Source: Hyphomicrobiales bacterium (GTDB lineage: Bacteria > Pseudomonadota > Alphaproteobacteria > Rhizobiales > Rhizobiaceae). Taken from it: 64,000 nt of DNA. The notes beneath the pieces are model-generated. The model saw nothing but the letters and a program-made list of their open reading frames with translations. It did not search any database and was not told the origin of the DNA. Positions 8,320 through 17,983 of the stretch are shown in pieces (the first letter of the stretch is position 1; each line of letters opens with the position of its first letter). The DNA is taken from contig UBUL01000018.1 of NCBI GenBank assembly GCA_900468625.1, positions 298,953-362,952 of the forward strand. The letters are read 5' to 3'. A program made the translations under genes and the position numbers.

Positions 8320-10005
8320 TCAATTCCCCAGGATGGCTGGCAGGCGCAGGCCCTGCTTCTTGGCCCAGTCGAGAGCGATGTCGTAGCCGGCATCGGCGTG
8401 GCGCATGACGCCCGTTGCCGGGTCGTTCCAGAGCACACGCTCCAGGCGCTTGGCCGCATCATCCGTGCCGTCGGCGCAGATGACCATGCCGGAATGCTGG
8501 GAAAAGCCCATGCCGACGCCGCCGCCGTGGTGCAGCGATACCCAGGTGGCGCCCGATGCGGTGTTGAGCAGCGCGTTGAGCAGCGGCCAGTCGGAAACGG
8601 CATCCGAGCCGTCCTTCATGGCTTCCGTTTCGCGGTTCGGCGAAGCGACGGAGCCCGAGTCCAGGTGGTCGCGGCCGATGACGACAGGCGCCTTCAGCTC
8701 GCCATTCCCAACCATTTCGTTGAAGGCGAGGCCGAGCCGGTGTCGATCGCCGAGACCGACCCAGCAAATGCGTGCCGGCAAGCCCTGGAAGGAGATGCGC
8801 TCGCGCGCCATGTCCAGCCAGTTGTGCAGGTGCTTGTTGTCGGGCAGCAGCTCCTTCACCTTGGCGTCGGTCTTGTAGATATCTTCCGGATCGCCCGAAA
8901 GGGCAGCCCAGCGGAACGGGCCGATGCCGCGGCAGAAGAGCGGGCGGATATAGGCCGGCACGAAGCCCGGGAAGGCGAAGGCGTTTTCAAAACCTTCGTC
9001 CTTGGCGACCTGGCGGATGTTGTTGCCGTAGTCGAGCGTCGGCACGCCGGCATTCCAGAAATCGACCATGGCTTCGACATGAACCCTCATCGAAGCGCGG
9101 GCGGCAGCTTCAACGGCCTTCGGATCGCTCTCACGCTTGGCCCGGTGTTCGGCCACTGTCCAGCCGGCCGGCAGGTAGCCGTTCAGCGGGTCGTGGGCAG
9201 AGGTCTGGTCGGTGACGATATCCGGGCGCGGGCCACCGGCCTTCATGCGCTTCACCAGTTCCGGGAAGATTTCGGCGGCGTTGCCGAGCAGGCCAATGGA
9301 CTTGGCTTCGCCGGCCTTCGTCCACTTGTCGATCAGAGCAAGCGCTTCATCCAGCGTCTTTGCCTTCTCGTCGACATAGCGGGTGCGCAGGCGGAAATCG
9401 ATGCGGGTTTCGTCGCTCTCAACGGCCAGGCAGCAGGCGCCGGCCATGACAGCCGCCAGCGGCTGTGCGCCGCCCATGCCGCCGAGACCGCCGGTGAGTA
9501 TCCACTTGCCCTTCAGATTGCCGTTGTAGTGCTGGCGGCCGGCCTCCACGAAGGTCTCGTAGGTGCCCTGCACGATGCCCTGCGTGCCGATATAGATCCA
9601 CGAGCCGGCCGTCATCTGGCCGTACATGGCAAGACCCTTCTTATCCAGCTCGTTGAAGTGATCCCAGGTCGCCCAGTGCGGCACGAGGTTGGAATTGGCG
9701 ATGAGTACGCGCGGCGCATCCTTGTGGGTGCGGAATACGGCGACCGGCTTGCCGGACTGCACCAGTAGCGTCTCGTCTTCGTTGAGCGTCTTCAGCGTCG
9801 CGGCGATACGGTCGAAATCGTCCCAGGTGCGGGCGGCGCGGCCGATGCCGCCATAGACGACCAGCTCGTTCGGGTTTTCTGCAACGTCCGGATCGAGATT
9901 GTTCATCAGCATGCGCAGCGGCGCTTCTGTCAGCCAGCTCTTGGCATTGAGTTCCGGACCACGAGGCGCGCGGATTTCGCGGATATTATGGCGTGGGTTG
10001 GTCAT
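8320..10005 (-). CDS. hutU: Urocanate hydratase
   Basis: A 561-residue urocanase, the second step of histidine degradation (urocanate to imidazolone propionate, using NAD+). Family landmarks are the N-terminal [31 protein letters not shown], the NAD-binding [18 protein letters not shown], the active-site region with [14 protein letters not shown], and the C-terminal [18 protein letters not shown]. The start at 10005 follows the hutH stop codon by one base (TGACATG), with a GGAG inside the end of hutH. It is the last gene of the minus-strand hutI-hutH-hutU operon. Confidence 0.97.
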   Translation of the reverse strand: MTNPRHNIREIRAPRGPELNAKSWLTEAPLRMLMNNLDPDVAENPNELVVYGGIGRAARTWDDFDRIAATLKTLNEDETLLVQSGKPVAVFRTHKDAPRVLIANSNLVPHWATWDHFNELDKKGLAMYGQMTAGSWIYIGTQGIVQGTYETFVEAGRQHYNGNLKGKWILTGGLGGMGGAQPLAAVMAGACCLAVESDETRIDFRLRTRYVDEKAKTLDEALALIDKWTKAGEAKSIGLLGNAAEIFPELVKRMKAGGPRPDIVTDQTSAHDPLNGYLPAGWTVAEHRAKRESDPKAVEAAARASMRVHVEAMVDFWNAGVPTLDYGNNIRQVAKDEGFENAFAFPGFVPAYIRPLFCRGIGPFRWAALSGDPEDIYKTDAKVKELLPDNKHLHNWLDMARERISFQGLPARICWVGLGDRHRLGLAFNEMVGNGELKAPVVIGRDHLDSGSVASPNRETEAMKDGSDAVSDWPLLNALLNTASGATWVSLHHGGGVGMGFSQHSGMVICADGTDDAAKRLERVLWNDPATGVMRHADAGYDIALDWAKKQGLRLPAILGN

Positions 10006-10006
10006 G

Positions 10007-11542
10007 TCACATCTCCAAGGAGGGCAGGATGTCGGTTGAAATCGAGGCATTGAAGGCGCCGGAGCCGACGAGCTCCGCGGCGACTTTCAGGTCGTTTGCC
10101 ATGTAGCGGTCCTCTTCCAGCGAAGGCACGGCGGCGCGGATGGCGGCAATGGCAAGGGTCAGTTCCGGGCTGGTCGTCAGCGGCGCGCGCAGCTCGACAC
10201 CCTGGGCGGCGGTCAACGCTTCGATGCCGATGATGCAGAAGAGGTTTTCGGTCATTTGCAGCAGACGGCGCGCGCCATGGCAGGCCATGGAGACGTGGTC
10301 TTCCTGGTTGGCGGAGGTCGGCGTCGAGTCGACCGAGGCCGGATGCGACATCTGCTTGTTTTCGGACATCAGCGCAGCGGACGTCACCTCTGCAATCATC
10401 AGACCGGAGTTCAGGCCCGGCTTCTTGGCAAGGAAGGCGGGCAGGCCGTAGCTGAGCGCAGGGTCGACCAGCAGCGCGATGCGGCGCTGGGCGATCGCGC
10501 CGATTTCGCAGACGGCGATGGCGATCTGGTCGGCCGCGAAAGCGACCGGTTCTGCATGGAAGTTGCCGCCGGAAACGACGGAATTGTCCGAAAGCACGAG
10601 CGGATTGTCGGTAACTGCGTTGGCTTCGATTTCGAGCGTGCGGCCGACGGAGCGCAGAAGGTCGAGGCAGGCGCCGTCGACCTGCGGCTGGCAGCGAATG
10701 CAATAGGGATCCTGCACGCGCTCGTCGCCCTCGATGTGGCTTTGGCGGATGACCGAACCGGTAAGCAGGCCGCGAAGGGCAGCGGCGGTATCGATCTGGC
10801 CCTTATGGCCCCGTAGCGTATGGATATCGGGATGGAAGGGCGCCGAGGAGCCCATTGCCGCATCGGTCGACATGGCGCCGGTGATGAGTGCGGACTGAGC
10901 GGCGCGATGGGCGCGGAAGAGGCCGGCAAGCGCAAGACCGGTCGACACCTGCGTACCGTTGATGAGCGCAAGGCCTTCCTTGGCGGCGAGCACGACCGGC
11001 GTCAGGCCGGCCTTTTCGAGCGCCGCCGCGCCGGAAAGGCGCTCGCCGGCATAAAAGGCTTCGCCATGACCCATCATGACCGCAGTCATATGAGCGAGCG
11101 GCGCAAGATCGCCCGATGCCCCGACGGAGCCTTTTTCGGGAATGACGGGAACGACGCCCTTCTCGAGCATGCCTTCGATCAGCCGCACCAGCTCCAGCCG
11201 CACGCCGGACGCGCCACGGCCGAGCGAAACCAGCTTCAGCGACATGATAAGGCGGACGACGTTCTCAGGCAGCGGCTGGCCGATGCCGCAGCAATGCGAG
11301 AGGATGAGATTGCGCTGAAGCGTGGCGACATCGGCGCTGTCGATCTTGATGGACGCCAGTTTGCCGAAGCCGGTGTTGATGCCGTAGACCGGGGCATTGC
11401 CGGCGGCGATTTCGGCGATGCGGGCCGCCGCCTTGGCAATGCCGGCATCGAAGGAAGCATCGAGCCTCGCCGGCTCACCGGTCCAGTAGATCGCCGCCAG
11501 TTGCTGCAGCGACACGGAGCCGGGATGGAGAACGATAGTCAT
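10007..11542 (-). CDS. hutH: Histidine ammonia-lyase
   Basis: A 511-residue histidase that eliminates ammonia from histidine to give urocanate, the first step of the pathway. The self-forming MIO cofactor tripeptide Ala142-Ser143-Gly144 is present in [15 protein letters not shown], with the usual YGINTGFG segment near the N-terminus and [12 protein letters not shown] in the C-terminal half. Its ATG overlaps the hutI TGA (ATGA), so the two are translationally coupled, and hutU follows one base after its stop. The length is normal for HAL. Confidence 0.97.
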   Translation of the reverse strand: MTIVLHPGSVSLQQLAAIYWTGEPARLDASFDAGIAKAAARIAEIAAGNAPVYGINTGFGKLASIKIDSADVATLQRNLILSHCCGIGQPLPENVVRLIMSLKLVSLGRGASGVRLELVRLIEGMLEKGVVPVIPEKGSVGASGDLAPLAHMTAVMMGHGEAFYAGERLSGAAALEKAGLTPVVLAAKEGLALINGTQVSTGLALAGLFRAHRAAQSALITGAMSTDAAMGSSAPFHPDIHTLRGHKGQIDTAAALRGLLTGSVIRQSHIEGDERVQDPYCIRCQPQVDGACLDLLRSVGRTLEIEANAVTDNPLVLSDNSVVSGGNFHAEPVAFAADQIAIAVCEIGAIAQRRIALLVDPALSYGLPAFLAKKPGLNSGLMIAEVTSAALMSENKQMSHPASVDSTPTSANQEDHVSMACHGARRLLQMTENLFCIIGIEALTAAQGVELRAPLTTSPELTLAIAAIRAAVPSLEEDRYMANDLKVAAELVGSGAFNASISTDILPSLEM

Positions 11543-12783
11543 CGGTTGAACCTTTTTCCCTTGAAGACATGGGCATGGAGGGGATTGAAGCCGATGCGGT
11601 AGACGAGCTCCGCCAGGCTCTCGACATCCCAGATGGCAAAATCGGCCGACTTGCCGGCTTCGAGCCTGCCCGTTTCAGAGAGCAGCCCAAGGGCACGCGC
11701 GCCCTCGCGCGTAGCACCTGCAACGCATTCTTCCACGGTCAGGCCAAAGAGCGTTGCGGCCATATTCATGGTCAAGAGCATCGAGGTCAGCGGCGACGTG
11801 CCGGGATTGCAGTCGGTTGCGATTGCGATCGGCACACCGGCGTCACGCAGCGCCTGAACCGGCGGCTTCTGTTTTTCATGGATGGCATAGAAGGCGCCGG
11901 GGAGAAGCACGGCAACGGTGCCGGAAGCGGCCATTGCCTTGACGCCGTCTTGATCCAGATATTCGACGTGATCGGCAGAAAGCGCGCCATAGGAGGCGGC
12001 AAGTTTCGCGCCGCCGAGATTGGAGAGCTGTTCCGCATGCAGCTTCATGGGAATGCCGAGCGACTTGGCGAGATCGAAGACGCGGGCGATTTCGGCAGTC
12101 GAAAAGGCGATGCCTTCGCAAAAGCCGTCGACCGCATCGACGAGGCCTTCGGCATGCGCCTGGCTCAGGCCCGGCAGCACGATGTCAGTGATATAGTCGC
12201 CGTTGCGGCCTTTGTAGTCGGCCGGCGTTGCATGAGCACCGAGATAGGAGGTGACGACGCGAACCGGGCGAACCTCGCCGAGCTTGCGCGCTGCGCGCAG
12301 CATCTTGAGTTCGGATTCGACGCTGAGACCATAGCCCGATTTCACTTCGATTGTCGTTACGCCTTCAGACAGCAGCGTGTCGAGGCGCGGCAGCGCTACG
12401 GCGACGAGTTCGTCTACCGACAGCGCGCGGGTCGCGTTGACAGAGGAGACGATGCCGCCACCGGCGCGGGCAATCTCTTCGTAGCTCGCGCCTTCCAGCC
12501 GCATCTCGAATTCACGGGCGCGATTGCCGCCATAGACGATGTGCGTATGGCAATCGACGAGCCCGGGCGTCACCCAGCGTCCCTCGAGATCGGCAATCTC
12601 GGCACCGGGCGTATCGGGCAGATCGGCTTCGCTGCCGGCGAAGACGATACGGCCGCCCTTGGTCAGGATCGCGCCTTTCTCGATCGCGCCAAGCCGGGGC
12701 TCGCCCTCTTTCAAGGTTGCAAGGCGGGCATTGCGCCAGACACGGCCCGTCGCGTCGTCTTCGGAAAAATTATTCCCACCCAT
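11539..12783 (-). CDS. hutI: Imidazolonepropionase
   Basis: A 414-residue amidohydrolase for the third step, opening imidazolone propionate to formiminoglutamate. Metal ligands His79 and His81 are seen in [14 protein letters not shown]; other family stretches are [31 protein letters not shown] and [11 protein letters not shown]. The frame is open to 12993, but the ATG at 12783 ([10 protein letters not shown]) has AGGAAAGG upstream, lies just downstream of the HutC-type operator and avoids overlap with hutF. It is the first gene of the minus-strand hut operon. Confidence 0.96.
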   Translation of the reverse strand: MGGNNFSEDDATGRVWRNARLATLKEGEPRLGAIEKGAILTKGGRIVFAGSEADLPDTPGAEIADLEGRWVTPGLVDCHTHIVYGGNRAREFEMRLEGASYEEIARAGGGIVSSVNATRALSVDELVAVALPRLDTLLSEGVTTIEVKSGYGLSVESELKMLRAARKLGEVRPVRVVTSYLGAHATPADYKGRNGDYITDIVLPGLSQAHAEGLVDAVDGFCEGIAFSTAEIARVFDLAKSLGIPMKLHAEQLSNLGGAKLAASYGALSADHVEYLDQDGVKAMAASGTVAVLLPGAFYAIHEKQKPPVQALRDAGVPIAIATDCNPGTSPLTSMLLTMNMAATLFGLTVEECVAGATREGARALGLLSETGRLEAGKSADFAIWDVESLAELVYRIGFNPLHAHVFKGKRFNR

Positions 12784-12813
12784 CAGCTTTACGCCTTTCC
12801 TCGTTGGCTCATA

Positions 12814-12825
12814 ATGTATATACAT
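12814..12825. promoter_or_regulatory. HutC-type operator between divergent hut operons
   Basis: The 12-bp perfect palindrome ATGTATATACAT contains TGTA-TA-TACA (12815-12824), which fits the TGTA-N2-TACA box described for HutC in pseudomonads. It lies 31 bp before hutI and 59 bp before hutF, so one bound repressor could control both directions. HutC is encoded at 14281 in the hutF operon. Urocanate is the known inducer of this family. The site is inferred from sequence and position. Confidence 0.75.
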
Positions 12826-12884
12826 AATCAAAAGGCTGACAAGAGGGATTTTGGACTCCGTGTCCGAAAGGAAAGAGTGAGACC

Positions 12885-14228
12885 ATGACGACACTTCACG
12901 CACGCACAGCTTTGCTGGGCGACGGATGGCACGAGAATGTGCGGCTGACCCTCGAAGACGGCCGCATCGGCTGGATCGAGACGGATGTTGCACCCGAAGC
13001 CAGTGACGACAGACAGGATGTTCTGGTGCCGGCGATGCCGAACCTGCACAGCCACGCTTTCCAGCGCGCCATGGCCGGCCTTGCCGAAGTCCGCGGCCCG
13101 GCGAACGACAGCTTCTGGAGCTGGCGCACCGTCATGTACAAATTCGCCCTGTCGATGACCCCCGATCACGTCGAGGCTGTTGCAGCGCAGCTCTATATGG
13201 AAATGCTCGAAGCCGGCTTCTCCCGTGTCGGCGAGTTCCACTATCTGCACCATGACAAGGATGGCGGCCATTATGCCAATATCGCCGAACTGGCCGAGCG
13301 CATTGGCGCCGCCAGCGCCGACACCGGCATCGCCTTGACGCTGCTTCCCGTCTTCTACGCCCATTCCGGCTTCGGTGGCACCGCGCCCATCGAGGGCCAG
13401 CGCCGCTTCATCAATTCAATCGAGAGCTTCGAAGCGCTGATGGCCGGCTGCCGCGCGGTAACGAGCCGCCTGTCCGGCGCCGAACTTGGCATCGCGCCAC
13501 ACAGCCTGCGGGCGGTGACGCCCGAGGAACTGGCCAAACTTGTGCCGATCGCCGGCGACGGGCCGATCCATATCCATGTCGCCGAGCAGGTGAAGGAAGT
13601 GGAAGACTGCATCGCCTGGTCGGGTGCCCGCCCTGTGCAATGGCTGCTCGACAATGCGCCAATGAATGAGCGCTGGTGCCTGATCCACGCCACGCACATG
13701 ACCGAGGATGAAACCCGGCGCATGGCAAGAAGCGGCGCGATTGCCGGCCTCTGCCCGATCACCGAAGCCAATCTCGGCGACGGCGTTTTCGCAGCGCCGC
13801 TCTTCCTGGAGGAAGGCGGCCGCTACGGCGTCGGCTCCGACTCCAATGTTCTGATTTCGGTGCCGGAGGAGCTGCGGCAGCTCGAATATTCGCAGCGCCT
13901 GACATTGCGCGCCCGCAACGTCATCGCAACGACCGGCGGCTCTACCGCCCGCATGCTGTTCGACGGCGCACTGGCGGGCGGCGGGACGGCGCTGAAGGCG
14001 CCGGCGGGGCTTGCCGTCGGCAATCATGCCGATATTATTTCGCTCGATGTGAGCGCAGTGCCCTATCTCTCCGGCGATCGACTCCTCGATCACTGGACTT
14101 TTGCCGGCGGCGTCAAGGTCGATGGCGTCTGGGTGCTCGGCCGCAAGCAGGTCGAAGGCGGGCGCCATCGGAAGAGAGAGGAAATTTCGGCACGATTCCG
14201 TCAGGCGATGACTGAGCTCATCGCTTAA
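12885..14228 (+). CDS. hutF: Formimidoylglutamate deiminase
   Basis: A 447-residue amidohydrolase converting N-formimino-glutamate to N-formylglutamate and ammonia, which marks the five-step version of the pathway. Metal ligands His55 and His57 are in PNLHSHAFQ; family stretches [39 protein letters not shown] and [12 protein letters not shown] are all present. The next enzyme, N-formylglutamate deformylase (HutG), is not in the window. The gene is divergent from hutI across the HutC operator and is followed by hutC after 52 bp. Confidence 0.96.
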   Translation: MTTLHARTALLGDGWHENVRLTLEDGRIGWIETDVAPEASDDRQDVLVPAMPNLHSHAFQRAMAGLAEVRGPANDSFWSWRTVMYKFALSMTPDHVEAVAAQLYMEMLEAGFSRVGEFHYLHHDKDGGHYANIAELAERIGAASADTGIALTLLPVFYAHSGFGGTAPIEGQRRFINSIESFEALMAGCRAVTSRLSGAELGIAPHSLRAVTPEELAKLVPIAGDGPIHIHVAEQVKEVEDCIAWSGARPVQWLLDNAPMNERWCLIHATHMTEDETRRMARSGAIAGLCPITEANLGDGVFAAPLFLEEGGRYGVGSDSNVLISVPEELRQLEYSQRLTLRARNVIATTGGSTARMLFDGALAGGGTALKAPAGLAVGNHADIISLDVSAVPYLSGDRLLDHWTFAGGVKVDGVWVLGRKQVEGGRHRKREEISARFRQAMTELIA

Positions 14229-14280
14229 AAACCGCTTTTCCTCCTCTCGATTGGCCCTTAAATAACTTGCGGGAAATTTC

Positions 14281-15027
14281 ATGTCTCACACGGAACAGAC
14301 GGGCGGCATGACCACGGGCAAAGAGGCGACCCTGCATCAGCGTATCCTCAGCGATATCGAGGGCCAGATCGTCTCCGGCGCCTGGCCGCCGGGGCACCGC
14401 ATTCCATTCGAGATGGAGCTTGCGGAGCAATACGACTGCTCGCGCATGACGGTAAACAAGGTGCTGACCCAGCTCGCGCGCGCCGGCCTGATCGAGCGGC
14501 GGAAGCGTTCGGGCAGTTTCGTCACGCATCCGCAGGCCCAATCCGCCGTGCTTGAGATCCACGATATCAAATCGGAGGTCTTGTCGCTCAACCTGCCCTA
14601 CTCGCATCGGCTGATAAAACTCACCGAACGGCGCGGACGGTCGGAAGACGCCCGCAGGCTGCAGTTTGTCGGCTCGATTCCGGTGATCGAGATCATCTGC
14701 ATCCACTATGCCGGCCCTCGTCCCTTCTGTCTGGAAGACCGAGTCATCAACCTCGATGCCGTGCCGGAAGCGGCGAAAGCTGATTTCGAGACGTTGCCGC
14801 CTGGCCCCTGGCTGCTCAACCAAGTGCCGTGGAGCACCGCCGAACACCAGATCCGCGCGATATCGGCCGAAGGCGACGCCGCCGCCAGCCTCAATATCCA
14901 GAAGGGCACGGCATGCCTCGTCGTCGAACGGCGCACCTGGAGCGCAGCCGGCCCGATCACCCATGTCCGCCTCACCTATCCCGGTGACCGCCATAGCCTT
15001 GTGGCTCGCTTTACACCGGCAAGCTGA
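14281..15027 (+). CDS. hutC: Histidine utilisation repressor, GntR/HutC family
   Basis: A 248-residue GntR-family regulator. The N-terminal winged HTH is about residues 15-85 (LHQRILSDIEGQIVSGAWPPGHRIP, then CSRMTVNKVLTQLARAGLI), and the rest is a UTRA ligand-binding domain that senses urocanate in known HutC proteins, ending in LTYPGDRHSLVARFTP. The cotranscription with hutF and the TGTA-N2-TACA site between hutI and hutF support the assignment. Confidence 0.94.
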   Translation: MSHTEQTGGMTTGKEATLHQRILSDIEGQIVSGAWPPGHRIPFEMELAEQYDCSRMTVNKVLTQLARAGLIERRKRSGSFVTHPQAQSAVLEIHDIKSEVLSLNLPYSHRLIKLTERRGRSEDARRLQFVGSIPVIEIICIHYAGPRPFCLEDRVINLDAVPEAAKADFETLPPGPWLLNQVPWSTAEHQIRAISAEGDAAASLNIQKGTACLVVERRTWSAAGPITHVRLTYPGDRHSLVARFTPAS

Positions 15028-15036
15028 CCGCTTTCC

Positions 15037-15057
15037 GAGAGCATTTCCAGGAAAAGT
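15037..15057. repeat. Partial copy of the 4074 palindromic repeat
   Basis: GAGCATTTCCAGGAAAAGT (15039-15057) matches GAGCAATTCCAGGAAAAGT at 4072-4090 with one change. Only the left arm remains here, just after the hutC stop, so no full hairpin forms. I read it as a decayed member of the dispersed repeat family. Confidence 0.45.
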
Positions 15058-15086
15058 CGAAGAAAAGCGGATACTCTGGCACCGCG

Positions 15087-15239
15087 TCAGGGGCGCTGCG
15101 GGGACTCCGTCGGCGGAGGTATGAGACTTTCGGATTGACGGAGGGGATGAGCAGGATCGACCAGCAGGATACTGAGCGCAATCAGCACCAACGCCAGAAT
15201 CAGCATGATTCCGATCAGAAGTGGACGAATCGCGGTCAT
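15087..15239 (-). CDS. Small single-pass membrane protein, 50 residues
   Basis: A short gene reading MTAIRPLLIGIMLILALVL and on to a Pro/Ser/Glu-rich tail (PPPTESPQRP). One hydrophobic helix fills about residues 7-27, so it is a small inner-membrane protein with a short polar C-terminus. GGAG lies six bases before the ATG. It has no recognisable family and sits alone between convergent-style neighbours (hutC and the secreted protein at 15565). The helix and the good ribosome binding site make it more likely than not to be real; its function is unknown. Confidence 0.6.
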   Translation of the reverse strand: MTAIRPLLIGIMLILALVLIALSILLVDPAHPLRQSESLIPPPTESPQRP

Positions 15240-15564
15240 TTCGTTCTCCAATCTCCCCAGCCCAGCGCAAACGCGCGATAGGGAATTCGAGATAACCAGC
15301 GCAGTCTATCGGCAAACGTTAATCAATGCTTGATGTTCCGGGCAATATCCGTCCTTTTTCGGGATTTTTTTGGTCCTGCCGGAGTAGACGGCTGTCTCAC
15401 GCTTGTTTGAATGGCGGGTGATGGACGCGGCGCATAGGATCGCCGGCGCGGACGATGCCATGCCCATTTTGCGCGGCGTGACGGAAATCCAGCAGATCAG
15501 CCCCAAACTTCTCATCAAAGACGGCCGGCGGATCGCGCGGTCGACATTCAAGGAGAAACTGCCC

Positions 15565-16182
15565 ATGCATCGCAAACGTCTGATCGCGGGCGCATTGACG
15601 CTCTCCGTCGCCGTGTTTGCCGCGCTGCAAAGCGCTGACGCCGCCGCCGCGCGCGTGAGGGTGCGTGGCACCGTGGAAAGCCTCGATGGCGATACGCTCA
15701 AGGTCAAATCCCGCGACGGCAAGGACGTGACGGTCGCGCTGAAATCCGGCTGGAGCGTCGGAGGCGTCGTCAAGGCTGACGTCAGTGACATCAAACCAGG
15801 CGATTTCGTCGGCATTGCCTCGCAGCCGACCGCCAGCGGCATCAACGGCGCGATCGAAGTGGTCATCTTCCCAGCCTCGATGAAGGGAACGGGCGAAGGC
15901 GACCGTCCGTGGGATTCGGCGCCGAACGGCTCGATGACGAACGCCACGGTCACCAATGCCGTGACCTCCGTCAACGGTCCGACCTTGACGCTCACCTACA
16001 AGGGCGGCGAACGCAAGATCAGGATACCGGATGGTACGCCCGTCGTGACGCTGACATCCGCGAAGAAGGCCGATTTGAAGCCCGGCGCCGGCGTCTTCAT
16101 AACAGGCGAGCAGACCGGCGAGACCACAGTCTCAGCCGACCGTATCGCTGTAGGCCTCGATGGCACCGCGCCGCCGATGTGA
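15565..16182 (+). CDS. Secreted protein with repeated beta-barrel (DUF5666-like) modules
   Basis: A 205-residue protein with a signal peptide (MHRKRLIAGALTLSVAVFAA, cleavage near ADAAAA). The mature part has two similar modules: RVRVRGTVESLDGDTLKVKS...GDFVGIASQP and ATVTNAVTSVNGPTLTLTYKG...GAGVFITGEQ, each an OB-like pattern as in DUF5666. The start is chosen at 15565 because AAGGAG precedes it and the signal peptide then lies at the N-terminus; the frame is open from 15403. It is probably periplasmic. Similar proteins are sometimes labelled as metal transporter components; I see no support for that here. Confidence 0.75.
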   Translation: MHRKRLIAGALTLSVAVFAALQSADAAAARVRVRGTVESLDGDTLKVKSRDGKDVTVALKSGWSVGGVVKADVSDIKPGDFVGIASQPTASGINGAIEVVIFPASMKGTGEGDRPWDSAPNGSMTNATVTNAVTSVNGPTLTLTYKGGERKIRIPDGTPVVTLTSAKKADLKPGAGVFITGEQTGETTVSADRIAVGLDGTAPPM

Positions 16183-16227
16183 TGGATTCCCGGCGGCGGT
16201 TCGGCCCGTTGCCTTGAACTCGACCGG

Positions 16228-16296
16228 CATGCCACCGATCATTCCGGTGCCGATGGCATAGCGGCAGGCCGAGCCCGCGCCTCGATGCGACACCAT
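16228..16296 (-). pseudogene. Possible remnant of an RND efflux pump C-terminus
   Basis: On the minus strand this stretch reads RGAGSACRYAIGTGMIGGM. It resembles the conserved last-helix region of AcrB-type RND pumps (GAGSGAQNAVGTGVMGGM), with about 13 of 18 positions equal or similar. The frame then diverges and no other part of such a gene is nearby. I take it as a short relic of a deleted pump gene; chance similarity cannot be excluded. Confidence 0.35.
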
Positions 16297-16308
16297 AACG
16301 GCCGATAG

Positions 16309-16779
16309 TTATTCGCCCGCATGGCGCATCGCTTCGGCGAGCGAAATGTCAGACTTGATCTGCCGCGTCGACATCGATGTCACCGTGTGCCTGACGCCCG
16401 GCAGCCGGTTGAGCTCCTGCCGCAGCAGCCGGTCGAGCGCGGCCATATCGGTCGCCAGAATGTGCAGGAGATAATCCGCCTCGCCGGTAGTGGCGTGGCA
16501 GCGCCAGATCAGCGGATGGCGGCGCACCGCCGCCTCGAAAGCATCGAAGCGCTCGACATCGATCGACACCTGCACGAAAGCCTCCAGCCCGAAGCCGAGC
16601 TGGGCGGGGTCGAGAAGCGTCCTGTAGCCCTTGATCACGCCCGCCTCCTCCAGCGCCTTCACCCGCTTCCAGCAGGGCGTCTTGCTGAGGCCGACCAAAT
16701 CGGCAAGTGCGGCAAACGAGATGCGGGCATCGGCCTCAAGGGCGGCAATGATCCTGTGATCAAGAGCATCCAGTTCCAT
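16309..16779 (-). CDS. Lrp/AsnC-family transcriptional regulator
   Basis: A 156-residue feast/famine regulator. The N-terminal HTH is at about residues 3-60 (ELDALDHRIIAALEADARISF, then LSKTPCWKRVKALEEAGVI); the C-terminal RAM/AsnC ligand domain follows, with CHATTGEADYLLHILATDM. AGGAGGGGAGAACA precedes the ATG at 16779; the frame is open much further upstream but that part overlaps the divergent gene. It is divergent from the tryptophan-dioxygenase-like gene at 16930 across about 150 bp and probably controls it, as KynR does for kynurenine genes elsewhere. Confidence 0.9.
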   Translation of the reverse strand: MELDALDHRIIAALEADARISFAALADLVGLSKTPCWKRVKALEEAGVIKGYRTLLDPAQLGFGLEAFVQVSIDVERFDAFEAAVRRHPLIWRCHATTGEADYLLHILATDMAALDRLLRQELNRLPGVRHTVTSMSTRQIKSDISLAEAMRHAGE

Positions 16780-16929
16780 TGTTCTCCCCTCCTGAGCCAG
16801 ATCTGACAAACTGTACTCCATTTTCCTGATTTTGGATGACAAATAGGAACAATGTTCAGGCGGAAATTCGTATCCTTGAGAAAGGGCAAACATGCCTGGC
16901 GGCAAAGAGCCGGGATAAAGGGAACGAAG

Positions 16930-17679
16930 ATGCAGAAGAAAGATTATTACGCGCGTATCGAGGCGCCCGAAATGCGCGACTACGGCGTCTACCTGCAATG
17001 CGACAAGCTGCTTGCCTGTCAGAAGTCGTTGAACGGCATGGTCAACGGGGATGAGTTGCAGTTCCAGATCGTTCACCAGGTCGAAGAACTCTGGATGAAG
17101 CTGATGGCCTACACGCTGGTCGATGTCATCGCCTTCATGGAGGAGCGCAATACGCATCGAGTCGTCACTCTGATGAGCCGCGTGCACCGGATCATGCGCA
17201 TGATGACGACGCAGCTCGATCTTCTGGAAACCATGTCGCCGAAGGAATATCAGCAAATCCGCCTGCAGCTCGGCAATGGCAGCGGCCAGGAATCGCCCGG
17301 CTTCAAATTTCTCCTGCGCATGCCGCCGGATCTCTGGCACGCCTTCAAGACGAATTATCTCGACGCCGCCGGCCTGACCGTCGCCGATGTCTATGATGGC
17401 AGATACGATCATGGCGACAGCTACGTGGTCGCCGAAGCGCTGGTGGAATATGACGAACTGTTCCAGAAATTCCGTGCCAACCACATCTATCTGATCCAGC
17501 GCTCCATCGGGCTCGGCTCGAAATCGCTGAAAGGCCGCCCGGTCGAGCTGCTGCAGGCTGGCGCACACCATCGGTTTTTTCCGGATCTGTGGGACGTCCG
17601 CGCCGACATGACCGATCGCTGGGGCAGCCGATATGGCGTCGTCCGCGATTCCATTTCCAAGCACGACGCCGCCGAATAA
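16930..17679 (+). CDS. Tryptophan 2,3-dioxygenase-like haem protein, divergent
   Basis: A 249-residue member of the TDO superfamily, shorter than the usual 280-300. Aligned by eye to bacterial TDO, the substrate-pocket Phe45 and His49 (FQIVHQVEELWMK), Arg111 (YQQIRLQLG) and the haem-ligand His185 (FRANHIYLIQRSIG) are conserved, and the FFPDLWDVR end is typical. The GTGGSSG loop that contacts the substrate in TDO is replaced by GLGSKSLKG (194-202), and GPSSGFQS is replaced by GNGSGQESPGF. A haem-dependent dioxygenase is likely; tryptophan as substrate is uncertain. No kynureninase or formamidase gene is nearby. Start ATG at 16930 preceded by AAAGGGA. Confidence 0.75.
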   Translation: MQKKDYYARIEAPEMRDYGVYLQCDKLLACQKSLNGMVNGDELQFQIVHQVEELWMKLMAYTLVDVIAFMEERNTHRVVTLMSRVHRIMRMMTTQLDLLETMSPKEYQQIRLQLGNGSGQESPGFKFLLRMPPDLWHAFKTNYLDAAGLTVADVYDGRYDHGDSYVVAEALVEYDELFQKFRANHIYLIQRSIGLGSKSLKGRPVELLQAGAHHRFFPDLWDVRADMTDRWGSRYGVVRDSISKHDAAE

Positions 17680-17983
17680 GCACTGGCTGGACACCGTCTC
17701 CCGCCGCGGCCGATGCGCGGCGGACAGCCTCTTGACTGGGATCAGGCTCCCGGATGGACCTGCAGCCCATCGACCGCTCCCATATCTCCTCCACTCATAC
17801 AATGTGAATCGGCTGCCTTGCTGGCGTTGCTGCTGAAAACACCGGTTGTCGCCCCCAAAGGCCGCAAAAGGTGACATTTTGAATCGCGAAATGCAAAAAC
17901 CATGAAATATAGCCTATTGCATAAATTTGTTGCCTGGCATATTTCTTTAGTAATTTCGAAATCCGATCCTCCCCGGAGCCCGC
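17680..17983 (+). other. 304-bp intergenic region before mntH
   Basis: No convincing gene. Near the start a stem-loop CCGCCGCG (17701-17708) / CGCGGCGG (17716-17723) may end transcription of the dioxygenase-like gene, although no U tract follows. The last 100 bp are AT-rich with TATTGCATAAATTTGTTGC and are expected to hold the mntH promoter and a manganese-responsive (Mur or MntR) site; I cannot define the exact box by eye. Confidence 0.4.

Noticed and set aside
8398..9768. Long plus-strand frame over hutU
   Set aside because: Antisense shadow of urocanase in GC-rich DNA; no family features.
17870..17983. Exact Mur or MntR box before mntH
   Set aside because: TTGCATAAATTTGTTGC resembles AT-rich metal-regulator sites, but I cannot match it with confidence to a known consensus.
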